64,000 bases of DNA, from contig NZ_JBFBLC010000001.1 in assembly GCF_040702505.1 (NCBI RefSeq), forward strand, positions 744,001 through 808,000, written 5' to 3'. The notes beneath the pieces are model-generated. The model was not told the origin of the DNA. It saw only the letters and a list, made by a program, of their open reading frames with translations, and made no database searches. Position 1 is the first letter of the stretch. Each line of letters starts with the position of its first letter. Origin of the DNA: Terrabacter sp040702505. Its GTDB lineage: Bacteria; Actinomycetota; Actinomycetes; Actinomycetales; Dermatophilaceae. Positions 35,813-43,728 of the stretch are shown in pieces. The translations under genes were made by a program, and so were the position numbers.

Positions 35813-36720
35813 GCACCGCGACCGAGGCCGCCCGGCGCGGCCGCAAGGCGCCCGCCGCGGCGACGTCCAAGCGAGGGTCCCGCGAGGTCTCGCGCACGGC
35901 AGTGGTCATCGCGATGGTCTTCCTCGTCGTCCTGGCCGTCTACTTCCTCCTGCCGGTCTACTGGCTCGTCGTCAACTCGACGAAGTCGCAGAGCGACCTC
36001 GTCACGACGAACGGCTTCTGGTTCTCCGGCTGGGCCCTGTGGGACAACCTCAGTGCCCTCTTCACCCGCGACGACGGCGTCTTCCTGCGCTGGATCCTCA
36101 ACTCCGTGCTCTACGCCGGGGTCGGCGCGGGCGTCGGGACACTGCTGGCGGCCATGGCCGGCTACGCACTGGCGAAGTACACCTTCCGCGGACGCGAGCT
36201 GATCTTCTCGGTCGTGCTCGGCGGCGTGCTCGTCCCGGCAACCGCCCTGGCGCTGCCGCTCTTCCTGCTCTTCGCCAAGGTGTCCCAGACCGACACCATG
36301 TGGTCGGTGTTCCTGCCGAGCATCGTCAGCCCCTTCGGGGTCTACCTCTCGCGCATCTTCGCGGCCTCGGCCGTGCCCGACGAGATCATCGAGGCGGCGC
36401 GCATCGACGGGGCGGGGGAGCGGCGGATCTTCTTCGGGATCGCCTCGCGCCTCATGGCGCCGGCGCTCGTGACGATCTTCCTCTTCCAGTTCATCGCGAT
36501 CTGGAACAACTTCCTGCTGCCGCGCATCATGCTCAACGACGCGAAGCTCTACCCGCTGACCTACGGCCTCTTCTACTGGCAGTCGCAGATCTCGCGCGAC
36601 CCGCAGCTGCAGACCCTGGTCATCGCCGGCTCGCTCGTCTCGGTGATCCCGCTCATCGTCGTCTTCCTCAGCCTGCAGCGCTTCTGGCAGGCCGGCCTGG
36701 CGGCGGGCTCGGTCAAGTGA
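35809..36720 (+). CDS. ABC sugar importer permease 2 (MalG type)
   Basis: The product is 303 residues from the GTG at 35809, which overlaps the previous stop by 4 bp. It has about six transmembrane helices (TAVVIAMVFLVVLAVYFLLP first) and the EAA loop EIIEAARIDGAGERRIFFGI near residue 200. It ends LQRFWQAGLAAGSVK, the usual MalG-type C-terminus. Together with the binding protein and permease 1 it forms a carbohydrate-uptake (CUT1) importer lacking its own ATPase gene. The next gene, araC-type, faces it. Confidence 0.93.
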   Translation: MSTATEAARRGRKAPAAATSKRGSREVSRTAVVIAMVFLVVLAVYFLLPVYWLVVNSTKSQSDLVTTNGFWFSGWALWDNLSALFTRDDGVFLRWILNSVLYAGVGAGVGTLLAAMAGYALAKYTFRGRELIFSVVLGGVLVPATALALPLFLLFAKVSQTDTMWSVFLPSIVSPFGVYLSRIFAASAVPDEIIEAARIDGAGERRIFFGIASRLMAPALVTIFLFQFIAIWNNFLLPRIMLNDAKLYPLTYGLFYWQSQISRDPQLQTLVIAGSLVSVIPLIVVFLSLQRFWQAGLAAGSVK

Positions 36721-36745
36721 CATCCCGGCGGGGCCGCCGGCCCGC

Positions 36746-37594
36746 TCAGCCCAGGTGCCGGCGGTAGGCGGCGGGCGGCATACCGACGTCCTGTACGAAG
36801 CGGGCGTAGAACCGGCTCGTCGAGCCGAAGCCGGCGCGCAGCGCGATCTCGCTCGTCGTGGCGTCGGTGGAGATGAGCAGGCGCTGCGCCTCGGCGGTGC
36901 GGCACTGGGCGAGGTAGTCGCCGATCGTGACTCCGAGGTGCCTGCGGAAGGTCGCGGCGGCGGTGCTCGGGTGCAGGTGCGCCACCGCCGCGACGTCGGC
37001 CACGGAGAGGGGGTCCCGGTAGTGCGAGGAGACGAACGAGGCCATGGCGGTCGCCGCGGCGGCCGGCCCGGACGGCGTGGGCCGCAGCCCCTCGGGCGGT
37101 CGCGCGGTTGGCGCCGCCCTGGTCAGGAACGCCTCCACCTCGAGCCGCGCGGCCCTCGTCAGCGTGGGGCTGGCGCCGATCTCGCGGCTCCACGTCCGCA
37201 TGGAGCCCTCCATGGCGGCCGGCGCGGCGAGGGTGAGCAGGCGCCCGCGCAGCAGCTCGGCGGCGAACGTCGACGGCAGGCCGTGCCACGCGAGGACGTC
37301 GACGAGCGGCACGGTCAGCCACGCCACCGACACGTCCTCTCCCGCGCCGCCGGGATCCGTGTCGGCCAGTCGGTGTGGCAGGCCCGCCCAGAAGACCCCG
37401 CACTCGTGGGCGCCGATGCCGTATGCCGTGCCGCCGTGGTCGAGCACCGCCGCGCCTCCCAGCGGCAGGACCACCTCGACGTCGTCGTGCCGGTGGGCGC
37501 GCGCCATGACCGGGACGCTGCTGAGGCCGCACGCGAAGCCGAACCGCTCCTCCAGCGGCGAGGTGGCTCGGATCCGGGAAGAAGGAGCGCTCAT
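36746..37594 (-). CDS. AraC-family transcriptional regulator
   Basis: The product is 282 residues. An N-terminal cupin-like sensing domain (ARAHRHDDVEVVLPLGGAAV) is followed by a C-terminal AraC double helix-turn-helix: LSVADVAAVAHLHPSTAAAT for the first, and TTSEIALRAGFGSTSRFYAR, then GMPPAAYRRHL for the second. It is divergent from the PhyH dioxygenase gene with only 40 bp between the starts, so it probably controls that gene and perhaps the alpha-galactosidase after it. The HRHDDVE stretch could bind a metal or sugar. Effector unknown. Confidence 0.88.
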   Translation of the reverse strand: MSAPSSRIRATSPLEERFGFACGLSSVPVMARAHRHDDVEVVLPLGGAAVLDHGGTAYGIGAHECGVFWAGLPHRLADTDPGGAGEDVSVAWLTVPLVDVLAWHGLPSTFAAELLRGRLLTLAAPAAMEGSMRTWSREIGASPTLTRAARLEVEAFLTRAAPTARPPEGLRPTPSGPAAAATAMASFVSSHYRDPLSVADVAAVAHLHPSTAAATFRRHLGVTIGDYLAQCRTAEAQRLLISTDATTSEIALRAGFGSTSRFYARFVQDVGMPPAAYRRHLG

Positions 37595-37634
37595 GGCGGA
37601 AGTATGCCGGGATCCCCGCTCCTAGGGTCGATGC

Positions 37635-38561
37635 ATGACGACTGAAACCGCCCCCACACAGAGTCGCCGCGACGTGCTCTCGCCGTGGTCGCTGTCCTAC
37701 GAGCAGGTCCGCTTCTTCGACGAGCACGGCTACCTCGTGCTGCCCGGCCGCATCCGGCCCGAGCTGCTCGAGCGCCTCCAGCGTGCGTCGGAGCGCTGGA
37801 TGGCCGACGGGCTCGACCCGAACCGCCCCCGCCCCGGCGACTGGCTCTTCGCCCGGCGACCCGCGGGCGAGGTGATGTACCGCGTCGACTACCTCCACGA
37901 CAAGGGTGAGGCCGCCTCGCTGGAGCTGCTCGGCTCACCGGAGGTGCTGGGCATCGCCGAGAGCCTCGCCGGACCGGACTTCGTGCCGACCTACGAGTCG
38001 ATGGTCTTCAAGTCCGCCGGCGACGGCGCCCCCATCCCGTGGCACCAGGACGCCGTCCACTCGCGCCGGCACCGCATCTTCAACGTCGACGTCTACCTCG
38101 ACGCCTCGCTCAGCGGCCAGGGCGCGCTGCACGTCGTGCCGGGCTCGCAGCGCGAGCGCACCGACGCGTGCGCGGTGGCCGAGCAGCACGGCTGGCAGCT
38201 GCCCGGCGCCATCGAGGTCGAGCTGCAGCCGGGCGACGTGCTCGTCCACGACGACATGATCGTGCACGGCTCGCCGCCGGCCGTCGGCAACGCCCTGCGC
38301 CGCACCGTCTACCTTGAGTTCCGTTCTGCGCACAGCATCTACGAGGACGGGCCGTGGTCGCGGGAGTGGGTCGACTCCCGGCTGCGGCTCGTGCCGCTGG
38401 CACTCGCCGAGCATGCCCGACGGTGGCCCGCCGACGAGCGGTTCGAGTGGCACATCGATGCGGCTCTGCGTCCACAGTCCCGGGGCGACGCGGAGCAGGA
38501 GCTGCGCATCGTCCACGAGGTCCACACCCCCGGCGAGTGGTGCAGTGCCGGGACCGCGTAG
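37635..38561 (+). CDS. Phytanoyl-CoA dioxygenase (PhyH) family protein
   Basis: The product is 308 residues. It has the Fe(II)/2-oxoglutarate oxygenase facial triad: IPWHQDAVHSRRH (HxD) near residue 136 and VHDDMIVHGSPPAVGN (distal His), with a downstream Arg (LRRTVYLEFRS) for 2-oxoglutarate. PhyH proteins hydroxylate or demethylate many small molecules. Its place between an AraC regulator and an alpha-galactosidase suggests a sugar-related or osmolyte substrate, but nothing in the sequence fixes it. ATG start 41 bp from the divergent regulator. Confidence 0.87.
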   Translation: MTTETAPTQSRRDVLSPWSLSYEQVRFFDEHGYLVLPGRIRPELLERLQRASERWMADGLDPNRPRPGDWLFARRPAGEVMYRVDYLHDKGEAASLELLGSPEVLGIAESLAGPDFVPTYESMVFKSAGDGAPIPWHQDAVHSRRHRIFNVDVYLDASLSGQGALHVVPGSQRERTDACAVAEQHGWQLPGAIEVELQPGDVLVHDDMIVHGSPPAVGNALRRTVYLEFRSAHSIYEDGPWSREWVDSRLRLVPLALAEHARRWPADERFEWHIDAALRPQSRGDAEQELRIVHEVHTPGEWCSAGTA

Positions 38562-38642
38562 GACAATCGCGGGGCATCCAGCCTGCCGTCCCACCCCACC
38601 CCGACCAGCCCGATCCCCAGCAACCGAAGAGGCGAGTGCGCC

Positions 38643-40856
38643 GTGCCGATGACCCCCCGCCCCCAAGCCGACCCGGCCGGTGCCCCACCGCTCGTCGTCG
38701 AGGCCGCCGGCACCGCCCTCGTGCTCGCGCCACGCCCCGACGGCGCCGGCCTCCCCGAGGTCGTGCACTGGGGTCCGGCGCTGGCGGGGGGCCCGAGCAC
38801 GTATGCCGCCCTGGCCGCCGTGACGACGCCGCCCGCGCCGCCGAGCGCCCTCGACGAGGCGTGGCCGCTGACCGTGCTGCCGGGCGAGGCGGACGGCTGG
38901 TCGGGCACCCCCGGCTGGGCCGGCCACCGTGGCGGCGGCGCGGGCGCTGTCCGGTGGCAGGACGCCGTGTGCTCGGCCGAGGGCACGACGCTCGTGACGC
39001 GCGCGAGCTCGGCTGACGGCATACGGCTCGAGCTGCGGCACTCGCTCGACGAGCACGGGGTGCTGCGGGTGGACGCGGCGGTCACCAACGATGGCCACGA
39101 GGCCGCACCCCTCGACGTGTCGGCGCTCCGGGCGATCCTGCCGCTGCCGGTGCGCGCCGACGAGGTGCTCGACCTCACCGGACGCTGGTGCCGCGAGCGC
39201 TCGCCGCAGCGCAGCAGCCTCGACCACGGCACCCACTTGCGTGCCAGCCGGCGCGGTCGGACCGGCCACGACGCGACCCTGCTGCTCATGGCCGGGACAC
39301 ACGGATTCGGCTGGCGCACAGGCGAGGTCTGGGCCGTGCACACCGCGTGGAGCGGCAACCACGAGCATCTCGTCGAGGCGCTGCCGGAGGGTGCCGGCCG
39401 TCACCACGCCGTCATCGGCGGCGGCGAGCTGCTCGCGCCCGGCGAGGTGCGCCTCGCGCCGAGGGAGACGTATGCCGCCCCGACGGTCGTCTTCGTCCAC
39501 TCCACCGACGGGCTCGACGGGCTCTCACGCCGCCTCCACCGGAGCCTCCGCGCGCGCCCGGGGCACCCGTCGCGGCCGCGCCCCGTTGTGCTCAACACGT
39601 GGGAGGCCGTCTACTTCGAGACCGACCTCGACCATCTGAAAGCATTGGCGGACAAGGCCGCTCGCATCGGTGTCGAGCGCTTCGTCCTCGACGACGGCTG
39701 GTTCGGCAGTCGTCGGCACGACCGCGCGGGCCTGGGGGACTGGGGCGTCTCCTCGGACGTGTGGCCGCAAGGGCTGGCGCCGCTCGTCGACCACGTCAAG
39801 GGCCTCGGGCTCGAGTTCGGGCTGTGGTTCGAGCCCGAGATGGTCAACGAGGACAGCGACCTCGTGCGTGCCCACCCGGAGTGGGTGCTGCGCCCGGCCG
39901 CCGGCTCACCGCGGGAGTGGCGGTTCCAGCAGCTGCTCGACCTGACCCACGACGACGCACGCGAGCAGCTGCTCGAGCGGATCAGCGGGCTGGTCGGCGA
40001 GTACGGCATCGACTACATCAAGTGGGACCACAACCGCGACCTGCTCGAGGCGGTGCACACGGTCGACGGCGTTAAGGGTCGACGGGTCGACGCGCCGGCT
40101 GTGCACGCCCACACCCTCGCCTTCTACCGGCTGCTCGACGACCTGCGGGCGCGTCACCCGCAGCTCGAGATCGAGTCGTGCAGCAGCGGCGGCGGCCGGG
40201 TCGACCTCGGGGTACTCGAGCGCACCGACCGGATCTGGACGAGCGACTGCAACGACGCCCTCGAGCGGGCCAGCATCCAGCGCTGGACGAGCCTGCTCGT
40301 GCCACCGGAGCTCATGGGCACCCACGTCGGACCGGCGACCGCGCACACGACGCACCGCACGGTCGACCTCGGCTTCCGGATGCTGATGGCGCTGCAGGGT
40401 CACGCCGGCCTCGAGTGGGACATCACGACGTGCTCGGCCGACGAGCTGGAGGCACTGACGCGCTGGACCGGCCTGGCGCGCGAGCTGCGGCCGCTGCTGC
40501 ACACCGGCGACCTCGTGCGCTCCGAGAGCCCGGACGGCACCGTCCTGGTGACCGGCACCGTCGACGCGGAGCGCGGCCACGCGGCCTACACGGTCGCGCG
40601 GCTCGTCACGGGGCGGGACGCCGTGACCGGCTCACTTCCGCTGCCGGGCCTCGACCCCGACCGGTCGTATGCCGTCCGGGTGCGTCCCGAGGCCGGGCTG
40701 CCCGCCGTCGTGCAGCACACCCCGCCACCGTGGTGGGAGGCCGCGCTGTCGGAGGAGGGCCTCGTCGTGCCTGGTTCGGTGCTGACCGCGGTCGGCCTGC
40801 CGGTGCCCGTCCTCGCCCCCGCCCAGGGCTACCTCCTCGACCTCCACGCCCTCTAA
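38643..40856 (+). CDS. Alpha-galactosidase, glycoside hydrolase family 36
   Basis: The product is 737 residues from a GTG start, the usual length for GH36 clan-D enzymes. The barrel begins NTWEAVYFETDLDHLKALAD, then FVLDDGWFGSRRHDRAGLGD. The nucleophile Asp is in GIDYIKWDHNRDLLEAVH and the acid/base Asp in IWTSDCNDALERASIQRWTS. An N-terminal beta domain and a C-terminal beta sandwich flank the barrel. There is no signal peptide. It releases galactose from raffinose- or melibiose-type sugars after uptake by the nearby importer, feeding galK and galT. Confidence 0.95.
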   Translation: MPMTPRPQADPAGAPPLVVEAAGTALVLAPRPDGAGLPEVVHWGPALAGGPSTYAALAAVTTPPAPPSALDEAWPLTVLPGEADGWSGTPGWAGHRGGGAGAVRWQDAVCSAEGTTLVTRASSADGIRLELRHSLDEHGVLRVDAAVTNDGHEAAPLDVSALRAILPLPVRADEVLDLTGRWCRERSPQRSSLDHGTHLRASRRGRTGHDATLLLMAGTHGFGWRTGEVWAVHTAWSGNHEHLVEALPEGAGRHHAVIGGGELLAPGEVRLAPRETYAAPTVVFVHSTDGLDGLSRRLHRSLRARPGHPSRPRPVVLNTWEAVYFETDLDHLKALADKAARIGVERFVLDDGWFGSRRHDRAGLGDWGVSSDVWPQGLAPLVDHVKGLGLEFGLWFEPEMVNEDSDLVRAHPEWVLRPAAGSPREWRFQQLLDLTHDDAREQLLERISGLVGEYGIDYIKWDHNRDLLEAVHTVDGVKGRRVDAPAVHAHTLAFYRLLDDLRARHPQLEIESCSSGGGRVDLGVLERTDRIWTSDCNDALERASIQRWTSLLVPPELMGTHVGPATAHTTHRTVDLGFRMLMALQGHAGLEWDITTCSADELEALTRWTGLARELRPLLHTGDLVRSESPDGTVLVTGTVDAERGHAAYTVARLVTGRDAVTGSLPLPGLDPDRSYAVRVRPEAGLPAVVQHTPPPWWEAALSEEGLVVPGSVLTAVGLPVPVLAPAQGYLLDLHAL

Positions 40857-40857
40857 C

Positions 40858-40997
40858 CGTCGAAAGGCCAAAGTCTGCGGGTCCCTGAACGTCGAGAGGC
40901 CAAAGTTCGCGGGTTCGTGCAGGTCGAGTGGACAACGATGCGTCGCGAAGTCTGGCCTCTCGACTGCGGCCCATCCGCAAACATTGGCCTCTCGACG
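40858..40997. repeat. Cluster of five ~24-bp repeats, direct and inverted
   Basis: Units built on GTCGAGAGGCCAAAG-like sequence lie at 40858-40881 and 40890-40913 (direct), 40922-40946 (direct, diverged), and 40944-40967 and 40975-40997 (inverted). Outer and inner pairs can fold into long stems. The cluster fills the space between two convergent genes, alpha-galactosidase and the Fur-family gene, so it may end both transcripts. The diverged unit is like the 38-bp repeats at 27810. Confidence 0.8.
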
Positions 40998-41008
40998 GTT
41001 CGGGCGGG

Positions 41009-41518
41009 TCAGGTCGGGTGGCAGTCGCGGCAGGTGCCGAGGAGGGCGGCGTGGCCGGTGTCGAGCTCGAACCCGAGCTGCTCACGCAACGTCGCCCGCG
41101 CCTCGTCGAAGACCTCGGCCGGCACGTCGAACACGCGGCCGCACTCGTGGCACTGGACGTGCGCGTGCTCGTGCTGGTGCTCGCGCCGGTACCCGCCCTC
41201 GTACTCCTCCAGCGTCGCCGGCTCCGTCAGGTGGTAGACGGTGGCGGAGCCGCCGAGGTGAACGTGCGAGAGGACGCCGGTGTCCACGAGTGAGGTGAGC
41301 GTCCGGTAGACGGTCGCCCGGTGCACGGCCGGTTCGAGATCGGCGACCCGGGCCCCGATCTGCTCGGCGCTCAGGTGCTCGTCCGCACGGTCGGCGGCGT
41401 CGACGACGCGGAGGACGGCATACCTGGCCGTCGTCACCCGCTCGCCGGCCTCGCGCAGCCGCGTGACGGCGCCGGCGACGCGGGCGCTCTCGGGTCGGCC
41501 GGGGTCAGAGGGGTCCAC
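41009..41518 (-). CDS. Fur-family metal-responsive repressor (Zur/FurB-like)
   Basis: The product is 169 residues. A winged helix (TTARYAVLRVVDAAD; RATVYRTLTSLVDTGVLSHV) is followed by a His-rich metal site (REHQHEHAHVQCHECGRVF) and two CxxC pairs, CHEC and CRDC, of the structural zinc site. Within Fur proteins the layout is closest to Zur/FurB, but Fur or PerR cannot be excluded by eye. No metal-uptake gene is adjacent, and I see no obvious Zur box upstream. It is divergent from tdh with 32 bp between the starts. Confidence 0.88.
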   Translation of the reverse strand: MDPSDPGRPESARVAGAVTRLREAGERVTTARYAVLRVVDAADRADEHLSAEQIGARVADLEPAVHRATVYRTLTSLVDTGVLSHVHLGGSATVYHLTEPATLEEYEGGYRREHQHEHAHVQCHECGRVFDVPAEVFDEARATLREQLGFELDTGHAALLGTCRDCHPT

Positions 41519-41550
41519 GCACCCATTATCGGCAGTGGCAGACTCTCCCC

Positions 41551-42588
41551 GTGCGTGCCCTCACCAAGCTGTCCGCAGGCCCCGGCCTCACCCTCGTCGA
41601 CCGTCCGGAGCCGAAGTGCGGCCCCGCGGACGTCAAGATCCGCGTGATGCGTGCCGGCATCTGCGGCACCGACCTGCACCTCGCCGGCTGGGACGACTGG
41701 GCGGAGTCCACCGTGACCCCGCCGCTCGTCATCGGCCACGAGTTCTACGGCGAGGTCGTCGAGGTCGGTGAGGACGTCACCGAGGTCAAGGTCGGCGACC
41801 GCGCCTCCGGTGAGGGCCACATCGTCTGTGGCACGTGCCGCAACTGCCGCGCCGGCCGCCGCCACCTGTGCATCCGCACCCAGGGCATCGGCGTCAACCG
41901 CGACGGCGCCTTCGCCGACTTCGTCGTCATCCCGGCCACCAACGTCTGGGTGCAGCCGGAGGACCTCGACCCCGACCTCGGCGCCGTCTTCGACCCGCTC
42001 GGCAACGCCACGCACACCGCGCTGCAGTGGCCGATGGTCGGCGAGGATGTCGTCATCACCGGAGCCGGCCCGATCGGCGTCATGGCGGCCGCGATCGCCC
42101 GGCACGCCGGCGCCCGCTACGTCGTGGTCACCGACGCCAGCGACTACCGGCTCGCGCTCGCCGAGCACGCCGGCGCCGACCTGACGATCAACGTGACGCG
42201 CGAGAGCCTCGCCGACGCGCAGGCCCACCTCGGCATGAAGGAGGGCTTCGACATCGGCCTGGAGATGTCGGGCGCCGCCCCCGCCGTCACCGACATGATC
42301 ACGAACATGAACCACGGCGGCCGCATCGCCCTGCTCGGCCTGCCGCACCAGTCCTACGAGCTCGACTGGGGCAAGGTCATCACGCACATGATCACGCTCA
42401 AGGGCATCTACGGCCGCGAGATGTACGACACCTGGTACGCCATGTCCCAGATGATCGCGACTTCCGAGCGCTTCCGCTCCGCCGTCACGCAGGTCATCAC
42501 CCACCGCTTCCCGGCCGAGCAGTGGGAGGAGGCCTTCGACACCGCCCGCTCGGGCCAGTGCGGGAAGGTCGTCCTCGACTGGAGCTGA
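41551..42588 (+). CDS. tdh: L-threonine 3-dehydrogenase
   Basis: The product is 345 residues from a GTG start. It is a medium-chain zinc dehydrogenase: ICGTDLHLAGWDDWAEST, then VIGHEFYGEVVEVGEDV hold catalytic zinc ligands; the four structural Cys are in CGTCRNCRAGRRHLC; the NAD site is VVITGAGPIGVMAAAIA. The N-terminal GTDLH...WDDWA and the VFDPLGNATHTAL segment are typical of Tdh. It oxidises threonine to 2-amino-3-ketobutyrate. The partner ligase kbl is at 47673-48866 on the same strand, six genes away rather than adjacent as in many genomes. Confidence 0.93.
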   Translation: MRALTKLSAGPGLTLVDRPEPKCGPADVKIRVMRAGICGTDLHLAGWDDWAESTVTPPLVIGHEFYGEVVEVGEDVTEVKVGDRASGEGHIVCGTCRNCRAGRRHLCIRTQGIGVNRDGAFADFVVIPATNVWVQPEDLDPDLGAVFDPLGNATHTALQWPMVGEDVVITGAGPIGVMAAAIARHAGARYVVVTDASDYRLALAEHAGADLTINVTRESLADAQAHLGMKEGFDIGLEMSGAAPAVTDMITNMNHGGRIALLGLPHQSYELDWGKVITHMITLKGIYGREMYDTWYAMSQMIATSERFRSAVTQVITHRFPAEQWEEAFDTARSGQCGKVVLDWS

Positions 42589-42599
42589 GAGGCTTTCGT

Positions 42600-43271
42600 A
42601 TGCCGTCCGCTGCCGACCGCGACGCCCGTCCCCGCCCGCTCGTCCTCCTCCACGGCCTGGGCCAGTCGCCGATCGCCTGGCAGGACTTCGTCTCGGCCTA
42701 CGGTGCGGGTCGCCCGATGAGCGCGCCGTGGATGCGGGGGCTCAAGCCGAAGGACCCGGTCGGCTTCGACCTCGGCGCGGCAGCGGCCGGGGTGGCGGAC
42801 GAGCTCGAGCTGCAGGGCGTCAAGCAGGCTGACTTCGTCGGGGTCTCGGTCGGGGCCAGCGTGGCCCTGCGTCTTGCCGTCGAGCGGCCCGAGCTGGTCG
42901 GTCGCCTCGTCCTCGGTGGCGCGCTCGTGCGCCCGTCAAAGGGGGCGCTGCGGATGCAGAAGATCGCGATGCGGCTCGTGCCCGAGGGCAAGCTGGTCGA
43001 CGCCGGCGTCTCGCGCCCGCGGATGCTCGCCGTGCTCGACGCGCTCAAGGGCTTCGACGGGACGGAGTCGCTGCGCACCGTCACGGCGCCGGTCCTGCTC
43101 GTCGCCGGCTCGAAGGACAAAGCGGGTGTCGTTGCGGCGCAACAGCTCTCACAACAGCTGCCCAACGCGCGCCTGCAGGTCCTCGACGGCGCGGGTCCGC
43201 TCCTCAACACCGAGTCGGCGCGCGAGCTGGCCGACCTCACGCACGCCTTCCTCGACACGCCGGACGCATGA
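42600..43271 (+). CDS. Alpha/beta-hydrolase-fold protein with altered catalytic His
   Basis: The product is 223 residues; its ATG lies within a GTATGCCG octamer. The fold is clear: LVLLHGLGQSPIAWQDF (oxyanion loop), then the nucleophile elbow DFVGVSVGASVALRLAV with its Ser, and VLLVAGSKDK with the usual acid region. Where family members have the catalytic His in an AGHLLN-type motif, this protein has GAGPLLNTES, so the His is Pro. It may be catalytically dead, or may use another residue. It begins 11 bp after tdh and overlaps the next gene by 4 bp. Confidence 0.8.
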   Translation: MPSAADRDARPRPLVLLHGLGQSPIAWQDFVSAYGAGRPMSAPWMRGLKPKDPVGFDLGAAAAGVADELELQGVKQADFVGVSVGASVALRLAVERPELVGRLVLGGALVRPSKGALRMQKIAMRLVPEGKLVDAGVSRPRMLAVLDALKGFDGTESLRTVTAPVLLVAGSKDKAGVVAAQQLSQQLPNARLQVLDGAGPLLNTESARELADLTHAFLDTPDA

Positions 43272-43675
43272 CGCAGCAACCCGGCGACAACACGGTCGAC
43301 CCGGTCGACCCGGCCAAGGCGGGCGGCCCGGTCAACGCCAACGACCTCGTCGCGTTCGCCGTCGAGGTGCTTGCCGTCGTGCTCCTCGCCGTCTGGGGCG
43401 CCCACCTCGGCACCACGACCCTCGAGCACGTCCTCGCCGGCATCCTCGTGCCGGCCATCGCGGCCGTCCTCTGGGGCCTGTTCGCGGCGCCGCGGGCTCG
43501 CAGCCGGGTGCCGGCCCTCGTGGTGGCCACCAAGGTGCTCGTCCTCGGCACGGCGATCGTCGCGGCCTGGTCGCTCCTGTCGCCCGTCTGGGCCGGTGTC
43601 GTGACCGTGGTCGTCGTGGTCAACACGCTGCTGATGTGGGTCGGGCCCTTCGCCCACCCGCTCGGCCGGGACTGA
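43268..43675 (+). CDS. DUF2568 / YrdB-family membrane protein
   Basis: The product is 135 residues. A polar N-terminus (about 25 residues) precedes four hydrophobic helices: LVAFAVEVLAVVLLAVWGAH, VLAGILVPAIAAVLWGLF, ALVVATKVLVLGTAIVAA and VVTVVVVVNTLLMWVG. The pattern fits DUF2568 proteins, four-helix membrane proteins of unknown function. Its ATG overlaps the hydrolase stop by 4 bp. Confidence 0.8.
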   Translation: MTQQPGDNTVDPVDPAKAGGPVNANDLVAFAVEVLAVVLLAVWGAHLGTTTLEHVLAGILVPAIAAVLWGLFAAPRARSRVPALVVATKVLVLGTAIVAAWSLLSPVWAGVVTVVVVVNTLLMWVGPFAHPLGRD

Positions 43676-43728
43676 GCCGTCTCGGGACGCTGCCTGCGCA
43701 CCTCGGCGCCGCCCCGTAGGTTCGGACG

